DNA from: Methylocaldum marinum
GTDB taxonomy: Bacteria > Pseudomonadota > Gammaproteobacteria > Methylococcales > Methylococcaceae
Reading direction: 5' to 3'
DNA length: 64,000 nucleotides
NCBI RefSeq assembly: GCF_003584645.1
Contig: NZ_AP017928.1
Coordinates: forward strand, 2,270,395 to 2,334,394
In this document: piece after piece, positions 52,085-61,558 of the stretch
How positions within the stretch are numbered: position 1 is the stretch's first letter
How the letters are laid out: every line of letters starts with the position of its first letter
Program-made: the position numbers and the translations under genes
Notes under the pieces: model-generated
What the model was told of the DNA's origin: nothing
Database searches by the model: none
Seen by the model: only the letters and a program-made list of their open reading frames with translations

Positions 52085-53287
52085 ATGATTGACGGTTTAC
52101 TCAACCTCCCCTGGTGGGGACTTATTGCCGTTACGCTTGGCCTGACCCATGTCACCATCGCCAGTGTTACGATTTTCCTCCATCGCCATCAAGCACATCG
52201 CGCTTTGGACCTTCATCCTGTAGTCAGCCATTTCTTTCGTTTGTGGCTGTGGTTCACGACCGGCATGGGCACCAAGGCATGGGTCGCAATTCACCGCAAA
52301 CACCATGCGAAATGCGAGACCTCGGAAGATCCGCATAGTCCTAGAGTCTTCGGAATAAGCAAGGTCCTCTGGCAAGGCGCTGAACTCTACCGCACCGAGG
52401 CAGCCAGCGCAGAGACCTTGGACCAATACGGCTATGGCACTCCGGACGACTGGCTCGAGCGCAGAATTTACGCCGCGTATCCCGCCCTCGGCATCGCTCT
52501 GATGTTTATTGCAGATGTCGCATTATTCGGGTTCTTCGGAATCACCATATGGGCCGTGCAAATGATCTGGATTCCCTTCTGGGCGGCCGGCGTGGTCAAT
52601 GGGCTCGGACACCATTCCGGTTATCGGAATTTTGAAACCCGCGACGCATCGACCAATCTGTTCCCTATCGGTCTACTGATCGGCGGAGAGGAACTCCACA
52701 ATAACCACCATGCCTATCCCTCTTCAGCACGACTATCCTCCTGCTGGTGGGAATTCGACATCGGTTGGTTTTATATCCGCCTAATGGAGCTGCTACGACT
52801 GGCAAGAGTGCGCCGGGTCGCTCCTAAAATCCGCATTCTGCGCGACAAACAACTGATCGATTTGGCAACGATACAGGCCGTGATGCGCAATCGCGTCCAT
52901 GTATTGGCGCTGTACGGTCGTAGCGTTGTACTTCCGGTCCTGCGCCAAGAACTGAAGACTTCACTACCTGCATCCAGACGCCTGCTCCGCGATGCAAAAC
53001 CGTTTCTGGTTCGCGAGGATATTCAACTCGACGAGGCCGCCACCTGCACCCTGAATCGAGCGTTAAATCTTAGCCAAACGCTCCAGACCGTGTACCGTTT
53101 CAAAGAAGAACTAAAACAGCTTTGGGCAAATTCCTCGGTCAGCTACGAAACACGCATGCAGTCACTGAGGGAGTGGTGCCAACGCGCAAAGGAAACGGGA
53201 ATCCAATCCCTTCACGATTTTGCCGATTTATTGCGCGGCTACACCGCCACGAACTGTCTCGCCCCGAATTATTTGTCCGGCGCTTAA
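52085..53287 (+). CDS. desA: Membrane fatty-acid desaturase (DesA/delta-9 type) with C-terminal extension
   Basis: 400 residues. Di-iron His boxes: HRHQAH (33-38), HRKHH (70-74), GHH near 176 and HNNHH (205-209); helices at about 10-30, 45-62, 133-155 and 157-175. It inserts a double bond in saturated acyl chains of membrane lipids or acyl-CoA. Residues ~255-400 are a soluble helical extension (LRDKQLIDLATIQAVMRNRV...LQTVYRFKEELKQLW). As I recall it, Pseudomonas DesA-type enzymes carry a similar one, which resembles ISL3/IS204 transposase C-termini. Monocistronic. Confidence 0.9.
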   Translation: MIDGLLNLPWWGLIAVTLGLTHVTIASVTIFLHRHQAHRALDLHPVVSHFFRLWLWFTTGMGTKAWVAIHRKHHAKCETSEDPHSPRVFGISKVLWQGAELYRTEAASAETLDQYGYGTPDDWLERRIYAAYPALGIALMFIADVALFGFFGITIWAVQMIWIPFWAAGVVNGLGHHSGYRNFETRDASTNLFPIGLLIGGEELHNNHHAYPSSARLSSCWWEFDIGWFYIRLMELLRLARVRRVAPKIRILRDKQLIDLATIQAVMRNRVHVLALYGRSVVLPVLRQELKTSLPASRRLLRDAKPFLVREDIQLDEAATCTLNRALNLSQTLQTVYRFKEELKQLWANSSVSYETRMQSLREWCQRAKETGIQSLHDFADLLRGYTATNCLAPNYLSGA

Positions 53288-53306
53288 GGAATCTCCGAGC
53301 AAATCC

Positions 53307-53413
53307 TTCGACAGGCCCAGGACGAACGGTAACGCATTGATTCCGTTCGCGGTGAGCCCTTCGACAAGCTCAGGACAGGCTTGTCGAACGTTCTCCTGAG
53401 CTCAGTCGTAGGG
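53307..53413. repeat. Dispersed 'CTTCGACAAGCTCAGG' type repeat
   Basis: TTCGACAGGCCCAGGACGAA and, 60 bp on, CCTTCGACAAGCTCAGGACA, with GGCTTGTCGAACG in inverted position. Such sequences (often mis-translated FDKLR/LSLSKG) are interspersed in many proteobacterial genomes. It adjoins the second dispersed repeat at 53424. Confidence 0.7.
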
Positions 53414-53423
53414 CATGAACCTA

Positions 53424-53504
53424 TGGGAGAGGGGTTGGGGTGAGGGAATGCGGCGGCTGATGGGGCATTGCGGTCGTTTCGGAAATTCAACTGCGGTTTT
53501 TAGG
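53424..53504 (+). repeat. Dispersed intergenic repeat, copy B
   Basis: About 80 bp nearly identical to the reverse complement of 3684-3765, sharing GGGGTTGGGGTGAGGGAATG and the GGCATTGCGGTC core. The remaining bases of the interval 53505-53864 hold no gene I can support. Confidence 0.8.
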
Positions 53505-53864
53505 ATGAACGGAATCAAACTAATCGGAGCTTCCTTAAGACTGAGTTTGACCGCGGCGGTCTCATCCAAATCACGGTACGGCCGAAAGAAGGTGCGATCC
53601 GATGCACCTGACGACTCCTTTTTCGGCCATACCTTGCAATTCTCTTAAACCGGTTAGGAACGCCCGACTTCACCTGTACGCCGGGATCGGTGGTTGCCTC
53701 ATCCCAACCAAGCTCGCTCATCCAAGCGGTCAGGCTTCCGAGACACCGGACGGCACTTCAGATCGCCTGCTATCGAATCCGTGAGATCGGCATTTCCACC
53801 GTCCAGTCCAGTTCCGGCAGGCAAGACTCCGAGCCGCCGGGAACCCGAAATGTTCCCCCAAAAA
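53505..53864. other. Non-coding interval between the repeats and the groEL terminator
   Basis: No gene, RNA or repeat recognised. Short open frames on both strands lack ribosome-binding sites and domain character. It separates the plus-strand desaturase from the minus-strand groEL. Confidence 0.5.
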
Positions 53865-53891
53865 AAAGCCCCATCCAAGGATGGGGCTTTT
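53865..53891 (-). terminator. Rho-independent terminator of groESL
   Basis: AAAAGCCCCAT and ATGGGGCTTTT form a perfect 11-bp hairpin with CCAAGG loop and A/T tracts on both sides. It begins about 25 bp after the groEL stop. Confidence 0.92.
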
Positions 53892-53916
53892 GCGTTTTTA
53901 GAAGTCCGGTGGACGA

Positions 53917-55569
<1,653 letters not shown>

Positions 55570-55605
55570 TTACCTTCGTTGGTTGATATTGAATTCCGGG
55601 CGTAC

Positions 55606-55899
55606 TCAGTCTTCAAGCACAGCCATAATGTCGTCTTCACGCATGACAAGGATATCCTCGCCATCGAGTTTCACCTCGGTGCCGGAATATTTGCCGAACA
55701 GTACCTTGTCACCCGCTTTGACCTGCAGCGCGCGCACCTGCCCGTTATCCAGAGTTTTGCCGTTACCCACAGCAAGAACTTCGCCGCGCATCGGCTTTTC
55801 CGCAGCCGTATCCGGAATCACGATTCCGCCCGGCGAAGTACGCTCCTCTTCGAGGCGCCTCACGATAACACGGTCATTCAAAGGACGAATTTTCATCAT
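55606..55899 (-). CDS. groES: Co-chaperonin GroES
   Basis: 97 residues, full length. [20 protein letters not shown], the mobile loop [16 protein letters not shown] and [20 protein letters not shown] are typical. Caps the GroEL ring. The first gene of the operon, with CIRCE and a sigma-70-like promoter 60-115 bp upstream. Confidence 0.98.
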   Translation of the reverse strand: MMKIRPLNDRVIVRRLEEERTSPGGIVIPDTAAEKPMRGEVLAVGNGKTLDNGQVRALQVKAGDKVLFGKYSGTEVKLDGEDILVMREDDIMAVLED

Positions 55900-55960
55900 A
55901 CTCTCCTGTTCCTACTGGTGATCTTTTGGCTAACGAGCGGTCAACCGAACCCCAGGCTTG

Positions 55961-55987
55961 TTAGCACTCGACTAAAACGAGTGCTAA
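55961..55987 (-). promoter_or_regulatory. CIRCE operator (HrcA binding site)
   Basis: A perfect TTAGCACTC - 9 bp - GAGTGCTAA inverted repeat, identical to the consensus. HrcA should repress groESL here and release it on heat shock. hrcA itself is not in the window. Confidence 0.96.
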
Positions 55988-56014
55988 TCATAGCCATCGG
56001 ATATTTCATGTCAA
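55987..56014 (-). promoter_or_regulatory. groESL promoter, sigma-70 type
   Basis: On the minus strand TTGACA (56014-56009), a 16-bp spacer and TATGAT (55992-55987) lie immediately before and touching CIRCE, so the operator covers the transcription start. No sigma-32-like box was picked out. Confidence 0.75.
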
Positions 56015-56110
56015 GGTCAACGCTCGGCCGCGGCCCTTGAAACAGCGCCCCGAATCCGCGATTTCCCTGGGTTAAGATGCCTGCGTAAGCAAACCTCAGA
56101 GCAAAAAACC

Positions 56111-57085
56111 ATGGACCGCACCGAACGTTTTTACAAAATCGACCAACTGATCCGCGAACGGGAAACAGTATCTCAAAAGGCTTTTCTTGAGGAATTGGGT
56201 ATTTCGGCGGCCACTTTCAAGCGCGACATCGAATATATGCGCAACCGATTCAACGCACCTATCGTCTGGGACCGAAAATCGCGCGGCTACCGCTTCGGGC
56301 AGCACAGCCGCGGAGGCGCCTACGAACTCCCCGGACTTTGGTTCAATGCCTCGGAAATCCACGCCCTTCTCACCATGCGCCAACTGCTCGCGGACCTTCA
56401 ACCAAGGCTGCTCGAACCGCATATTCAGCCGCTGCTGGCCCGGCTCAACGCGCTCCTCGGCACCGGCGAACACGAATGGCAGGAAGTGGAGAAGCGCGTC
56501 CGAGTCTTCCACGTGGCGCGGCGAACGGTCGATCTTCAACATTTCGAAGTCGTCGCGCAGGCTCTACTCAAGCGCCGTCGTCTTCGGATCGTCCATTACA
56601 ACCGCAACACGGACGAAACTTCCGAGCGCACCGTGTCGCCGCTGCGGCTGATCCACTACCGCGAAAACTGGTATCTGGACGCCTGGTGCCATCTCCGCAA
56701 CGCGATCCGAAGCTTTGCCGTGGATGCGCTTCACTCCGCATCGGCGCAACTTGAAACGGCCGTAGAGATTCCCGACGAAGAACTGGATAGGAAATTCGCT
56801 ACCGGCTGCGGCATATTCTCGGGCAGCGAGATCCGCTGGGCCGAATTGCGCTTCACGCCCGAACGCGCGCGCTGGGTCAGCCGTGAGATCTGGCATCCCA
56901 AGCAAAAAGGCCGATTTGAGCCGGATGGCAGCTACACACTGGAAATCCCCTACTCCGAGGACCCCGAATTGATCATGGATATCCTCAAATACGGTGCGGA
57001 CGTTGAAGTCATCGCCCCGGAACCGCTCCGCGCGCGCCTCAAAGAAACAATTCGGGTAATGGCCGCCCGTTACGGACAAGGCTGA
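56111..57085 (+). CDS. WYL-domain transcriptional regulator
   Basis: 324 residues. DeoR-like winged HTH at the N-terminus (ERFYKIDQLIRERETVSQKA, ISAATFKRDIEYMRNRF), then the WYL domain with the motif in YRENWYLDAWCHLRNAIRSF and a WCX-type C-terminal domain (LEIPYSEDPELIMDILKYGA). WYL proteins often sit in CRISPR-Cas and other defence loci and sense nucleic-acid ligands. Its position before a toxin-antitoxin pair and type I-C cas genes fits, but direct control is an inference. ATG start with weak ribosome-binding site. Confidence 0.9.
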   Translation: MDRTERFYKIDQLIRERETVSQKAFLEELGISAATFKRDIEYMRNRFNAPIVWDRKSRGYRFGQHSRGGAYELPGLWFNASEIHALLTMRQLLADLQPRLLEPHIQPLLARLNALLGTGEHEWQEVEKRVRVFHVARRTVDLQHFEVVAQALLKRRRLRIVHYNRNTDETSERTVSPLRLIHYRENWYLDAWCHLRNAIRSFAVDALHSASAQLETAVEIPDEELDRKFATGCGIFSGSEIRWAELRFTPERARWVSREIWHPKQKGRFEPDGSYTLEIPYSEDPELIMDILKYGADVEVIAPEPLRARLKETIRVMAARYGQG

Positions 57086-57312
57086 ACTTATACAGCGTAT
57101 CGCCTTCTCCCCTGGGAAGAAGGCCAGGATAAAGAGGGGAGCCAAAAGAAACATTCATTAATTTCATTTTCTTACGCCACCCTAGGGAAAAACCCGAAAG
57201 CACTTCGGCGTAGCGCCGGAAAAAATTTACATCGATCGATTCAGTGGCTCACGCCCTGAGCGACTACCTGTCGTAAATTATCTCCGTCGTTACACTCATC
57301 GGAGATACGATC

Positions 57313-57507
57313 ATGTTCAACACCTTCTTTTCGATCCGGAAAAACCGCAACGCCAGCGCTCTTGCAACCGCCTCCACCATCCATCCCGCATGTCCTCTAC
57401 AACAGCCGCAGCCGCCATCCGGCCAGACACCGGTCGTTTCGGCGCGCGTCAACTACGACATCCCGACGTATATCCGGCGAGGTATCAAACTCAGTGGTTT
57501 GAACTGA
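57313..57507 (+). CDS. Short hypothetical protein
   Basis: 64 residues. ATG at 57313 with GGAGATACGATC upstream, a good ribosome-binding site. Low-complexity Ser/Ala/Pro/Gln text (ATASTIHPACPLQQPQPPSG) ending NYDIPTYIRRGIKLSGLN. No family recognised. Between the WYL regulator and the toxin-antitoxin pair. Confidence 0.45.
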   Translation: MFNTFFSIRKNRNASALATASTIHPACPLQQPQPPSGQTPVVSARVNYDIPTYIRRGIKLSGLN

Positions 57508-57554
57508 AAGTCCACCGAGTTTGAAGCGCTCCGATAACCGGCAGGCCACGAATT

Positions 57555-57591
57555 CGATAAAATGACTATACTAAGTGGTCATATTTTATCG
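57555..57591. promoter_or_regulatory. Palindromic operator upstream of the toxin-antitoxin pair
   Basis: CGATAAAATGAC (57555) and GTCATATTTTATCG (57578-57591) form an inverted repeat with a 2-base bulge. The centre contains TATACT, a -10-like element. The repeat ends 11 bp before the antitoxin ATG, and GAGGTG follows as ribosome-binding site. Autorepression by the antitoxin or the complex is the usual arrangement. Confidence 0.7.
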
Positions 57592-57602
57592 AGGTGTAAG
57601 TC

Positions 57603-57890
57603 ATGAAGGTCACCGCAGCGGAATTCAAGGCTAAATGCTTGAAACTGATGGATGAAGTCAGCAAAACCCATGAGCCCATCGTCATCACCAAGCGAGGCAA
57701 ACCGATTGCCAAACTGATGCCGATCGAAGAACCGTCGGAAACCCAGTTCGGTTATATGAAAGGTACGGTCACCGTCTTGGGCGATGTCGTTTCCCCTGTT
57801 GATGAATCGTGGAGCGCGCTGACCGGCGACGAGGACGATCTCTACAGCGAACTGGGGCACAACAGTCGTCCCATCGACGGAAACCGATAA
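57603..57890 (+). CDS. Phd/YefM-type antitoxin
   Basis: 95 residues. The DNA-binding N-terminus MKVTAAEFKAKCLKLMDEVS...ITKRGKPIAKLMPI is typical of the Phd/YefM family that pairs with PIN toxins. The acidic, flexible C-terminus (GDEDDLYSELGHNSRPIDGN) would occupy the toxin active site. The stop codon directly touches the toxin ATG (TAAATG). Confidence 0.93.
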   Translation: MKVTAAEFKAKCLKLMDEVSKTHEPIVITKRGKPIAKLMPIEEPSETQFGYMKGTVTVLGDVVSPVDESWSALTGDEDDLYSELGHNSRPIDGNR

Positions 57891-58334
57891 ATGGACGGGC
57901 TATTACTGGATACCCACGCGTGGCTCTGGTACGCCGAAGGCATTTCCCAGCGCCTGCCGGCGGATGCGGTAGCACGTATCGAAGCCGTGCGCAGACAGTC
58001 GAGACTGTTCGTCTCCACGATTTCCATCTGGGAAATCGGCATGCTGCAGAACAAGCGCAGACTCACGCTCTCGGCGGCGTTCAACGTTTGGGTCGAGCTC
58101 GCCACGACTCTACCGAGGCTTCGGTTACTGCCCCTGGATGCCGAAAGCGCCGTGGAAAGTACCCAGCTTCCCGGCTCGTTCCACGGTGATCCCGCCGATC
58201 GTTTTCTGATCGCCATCGCCCGAGTAAAGGGCCTGCATTTGATGACGGCCGACGAGAAGATCATCGAGTATGGGCGGGAAGGGTATCTCAATGTTTTCGA
58301 GATAGGGGCTACTAAGAAAGACGCCCCGCTTTAA
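57891..58334 (+). CDS. PIN-domain toxin (VapC family)
   Basis: 147 residues. PIN nuclease with the acidic metal site: Asp7 (LLLDTHAWLWY), Glu48 (TISIWEIGML), Asp100 and Asp103 (GDPADRFLIAIARV). VapC toxins usually cut tRNA or rRNA sites. It is coupled to the Phd-type antitoxin, and cas3 begins 63 bp on. No missing catalytic residue. Confidence 0.93.
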   Translation: MDGLLLDTHAWLWYAEGISQRLPADAVARIEAVRRQSRLFVSTISIWEIGMLQNKRRLTLSAAFNVWVELATTLPRLRLLPLDAESAVESTQLPGSFHGDPADRFLIAIARVKGLHLMTADEKIIEYGREGYLNVFEIGATKKDAPL

Positions 58335-58397
58335 AGGCAACGTAAGACGCACTGATTCCTTATCAGAATCAATTACAAAAAGCCTCGGGGGCTCACA

Positions 58398-60695
58398 ATG
58401 ACTTTTTACGCACACAGCAATAATAAGGCCGGAATCAAGCATACGCTGGCGGAACATTTGTTCGGAGTATCGCAATTGGCATACAAGTTTGCGGAAGCTT
58501 CTGGCGCAGGGGATGAAGCCGCTCTTGCCGGGCTCTTGCACGACCTCGGAAAGTATGGCGACCGGTTTCAGGCACGGCTCGAAGGAAAAGACCATGGGCT
58601 CGATCACTGGTCTATGGGCGCTTGGCTGGCACTGCAAAAGGACTATCAAGCCGTCGCCGCGGCGCTGGCTATTCAAGGTCATCACATCGGACTGCAATAC
58701 TTGCGCGGGTCCGAGTTGGCGAAACTAAACCCGACCAAGCTCGTTCAAAGCCATCCCCAACAACTCAGTTTGAGTGAAACGGATCTGGCAACCCTCAAAT
58801 CACGCCTCCTCGCCGATGGTCTGACTCCGGCAAAGCCCGAAAAGACATTGTGCGGAGCCGAAATCAGACCCGGTTTCGATCTTATGCTCGACCTTCGTCT
58901 TCTGTTCTCCGCCTTGGTCGATGCCGATTTCCTCGACACCGAAGCTCATTTCCAGGGTGGACCAGACGACAGGCGCTACCGGCCAGACGGGCCGAAACTG
59001 CACGCTTACGATGCGCTGGAAATTCTACTGGCCCATATCGACAAACTCGGCCACAGTTCGAAGGCTGATCCCGGAGTGACCAAAGTCCGACAATGGCTGC
59101 GCGACGACTGCCTGAGCGCCGCGGAACATCCGCCGGGGTTATTCACACTGACGGCACCGACCGGCAGCGGAAAAACCCTCGCCATGCTCGCCTTCGCCCT
59201 GGCGCATGCTGCAAAATACGAATTACGACGGGTGGTCGTCGTCATCCCGTATCTCTCGATCATCGAACAGACGACTGCCATTTTCCGAAGCCTGTTCGAA
59301 TCGCACTTCGGCACCGACTATGTATTGGAACATCACTCGCTGGCCGGTTTGGGGAAGGAAGAGTGCGAGTCCGATGCGGAGGGGGAATTCGGCGCATCCG
59401 ACGAACGCAGACGGCGACAGCTTTCGGAGAACTGGGATGCGCCGATCATCGTCACGACCAGCGTGCAGATGCTGGAATCATTGTTTTCGAATCGGCCGTC
59501 CGCCTGCCATAAGCTTCACCGCCTACCCCGGTCCGTGATTCTGTTCGACGAAGTCCAAACGCTGCCCGCGCCGCTGGCAGTACCGACGCTGGCGACTCTT
59601 ACTCACTTGGCTCACGCGCATAAAAGCAGCGTCGTGTTCGCGACTGCAACGCAACCGGCGTTCGAACACTTGCACGCTCATGTTCGAACGCATGCGCCGG
59701 TGGGCTGGCAGCCTCGAAAAATCGTCCCCGCACCGGAGCGCCTGTTTGCACCGATGCAGCGGGTCAAAAGAAAGTGGGATGATCCAAATCAACACATTAC
59801 CTGGCCGAAATTAGCCAAACAAATCTCGGAAAAACGGCGAGTCCTGTGCATCGTCAATCTCAAACGTCACGCGCGTATGCTTTGGGAAGAACTCAACGAT
59901 CCGAATATCTTTCACCTTTCCACAAATCTTTGCCCCGCACACCGGCAAGTGTTATTGGCGGACATCCGCGAACGGCTTGCCACGGATAAACCTGTGCGCA
60001 TGATCGCCACCCAATGCGTGGAAGCCGGCGTGGATCTGGACTTCCCGTCGGTTTTTCGCGCTTATGGCCCACTTGAAGCCATCATTCAGGCCGAAGGGCG
60101 TTGCAACCGAGAGGGAAAACTCGTCGATTTGGGAGAGTTGCAGATATTCATGCCCGAAGACGAAACCTATCCACCGGGCGGCTACCGCCAAGCCGCGCAA
60201 GTCACCAAGATGCTGTTACAGAGATTCGGGCCGGAAGGTATGGAATTGGACAATCCGGATTTCATCACGGCCTACTATCGGGAGCTTTACAATATCGGTA
60301 AACCGGAAGCTTCGAGAAAAACGGAAGAACTCCTCCAATATGTCCGGGAAGGCTCCTTCCCGGACGTCGCCAGAGCCTATCGATTGATCGAACAGGACGC
60401 CATCAACGTAATCGTGCCCTACCAGGAAGAGATAGCCTTGTTCGAAGATCTCCGACGAACTGCGGAAGAAACCGGATTAACCAGGGAGTTAATCCGCAAA
60501 GCGCGACCGCTCTCCGTCAGCCTGTTTCGTCCCGAATCCGGTCACCCGGTCTGGGACAGTCTGTTGGAAGTTCAGAGCCTGAAAAAGGGACGGCGAGAAC
60601 GACAAGAAGAATGGTATATCGCTGCGAAACCCGAGCACTATCATCCGCAGTTGGGTTTCATGCCGCCGGAAAGCTTGAATTTGTGGATTGCGTGA
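58398..60695 (+). CDS. cas3: CRISPR-associated helicase/nuclease Cas3, type I-C
   Basis: 765 residues. N-terminal HD nuclease (His20; His48-Asp49 in LLHDLGKYGDRFQA; DHGLDHW; His95-His96 in QGHHIGL) joined to an SF2 helicase: Walker A PTGSGKT (254-260), DEVQ box (384-387) and FATATQPAF motif III. Cascade recruits it to unwind and shred target DNA. The domains are complete. First gene of the cas operon; GGGGG before the ATG. cas5 follows after 125 bp. Confidence 0.96.
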   Translation: MTFYAHSNNKAGIKHTLAEHLFGVSQLAYKFAEASGAGDEAALAGLLHDLGKYGDRFQARLEGKDHGLDHWSMGAWLALQKDYQAVAAALAIQGHHIGLQYLRGSELAKLNPTKLVQSHPQQLSLSETDLATLKSRLLADGLTPAKPEKTLCGAEIRPGFDLMLDLRLLFSALVDADFLDTEAHFQGGPDDRRYRPDGPKLHAYDALEILLAHIDKLGHSSKADPGVTKVRQWLRDDCLSAAEHPPGLFTLTAPTGSGKTLAMLAFALAHAAKYELRRVVVVIPYLSIIEQTTAIFRSLFESHFGTDYVLEHHSLAGLGKEECESDAEGEFGASDERRRRQLSENWDAPIIVTTSVQMLESLFSNRPSACHKLHRLPRSVILFDEVQTLPAPLAVPTLATLTHLAHAHKSSVVFATATQPAFEHLHAHVRTHAPVGWQPRKIVPAPERLFAPMQRVKRKWDDPNQHITWPKLAKQISEKRRVLCIVNLKRHARMLWEELNDPNIFHLSTNLCPAHRQVLLADIRERLATDKPVRMIATQCVEAGVDLDFPSVFRAYGPLEAIIQAEGRCNREGKLVDLGELQIFMPEDETYPPGGYRQAAQVTKMLLQRFGPEGMELDNPDFITAYYRELYNIGKPEASRKTEELLQYVREGSFPDVARAYRLIEQDAINVIVPYQEEIALFEDLRRTAEETGLTRELIRKARPLSVSLFRPESGHPVWDSLLEVQSLKKGRRERQEEWYIAAKPEHYHPQLGFMPPESLNLWIA

Positions 60696-60820
60696 ACCAG
60701 TCGGCACCGTAGGGCAGATTCCAACCTGCGATTAGGTCAGTCATCAGCCGCCGAATAAGACTCACTACTACAATTGATCAAGTGTATTGATCGTTCAAAT
60801 CATGACAAGGGGGACCACTC

Positions 60821-61558
60821 ATGCGTGGACAAACGCACTGTTTGGAAGTGTGGGGCGATTTCGCTTGCTTCACCAGGCCGGAAATGAAGGTCGAGCGCTT
60901 CAGTTATCCCGTTATTACCCCGTCCGCCGCCCGCGGCATCTTCGATGCGATTTATTTCAAACGCTGTTACGGGTTCTATTGGCAAATAGAGCGGGTGGAG
61001 ATTTTGACATTTCCGAAGTACATCGCCCTGCGCCGCAACGAGGTAAAGGACAAAGTTCCCAGTGAACGCACACTGAGGACCTGGATGGAAGGAAGAGAGG
61101 AACCCGAACCGTTGTGGGCGGACGGCGGCCGGGATTCCCTAGGCACCGACCAGAAAGGGCGCACACAAAGGCAAACCATGGCGCTTCAGGACGTGCGCTA
61201 CCGAATTCAAGCCCATATGCGATTTCGTCAGGAGCCCCGCAACATTCGCGAACTCGATGAACAATTCGCCCGCCGTGCACGAACCGGCAAATGCTTTTAC
61301 CAGCCCTATTTCGGCTGCCGCGAATTCGCGGCTTATTTCGAACCTGTCGATGAAACCTCCCCACAAAAGCCCCCGATCGTGCTCGATTTGGATTTGGGTT
61401 GGATGCTGTATGACGTATTCGACTTGAACCTTGCCAACGATTCTTTCGGAAAACCCTCCATTAGCGTATTTCATGCCCGAATGTCACGCGGAGTGATTGA
61501 AATTCCGCCCTATAACAGTTCCGAAGTCCGTAAGAACGAGGAAGCCGGTCATGCTTGA
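60821..61558 (+). CDS. cas5c: Cas5c (Cas5d), type I-C pre-crRNA processing protein
   Basis: 245 residues. RAMP fold of the I-C Cas5, which in this subtype cuts the CRISPR transcript and caps the crRNA 5' handle, because Cas6 is absent. Text: HCLEVWGDFACFTRPEMKVE, YPVITPSAARGIFDAIYFK, RTQRQTMALQDVRYRIQAHM and CFYQPYFGCREFAAYF. AAGGGGGACC precedes the ATG. Its end overlaps cas8c by 8 bp. Confidence 0.95.
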   Translation: MRGQTHCLEVWGDFACFTRPEMKVERFSYPVITPSAARGIFDAIYFKRCYGFYWQIERVEILTFPKYIALRRNEVKDKVPSERTLRTWMEGREEPEPLWADGGRDSLGTDQKGRTQRQTMALQDVRYRIQAHMRFRQEPRNIRELDEQFARRARTGKCFYQPYFGCREFAAYFEPVDETSPQKPPIVLDLDLGWMLYDVFDLNLANDSFGKPSISVFHARMSRGVIEIPPYNSSEVRKNEEAGHA

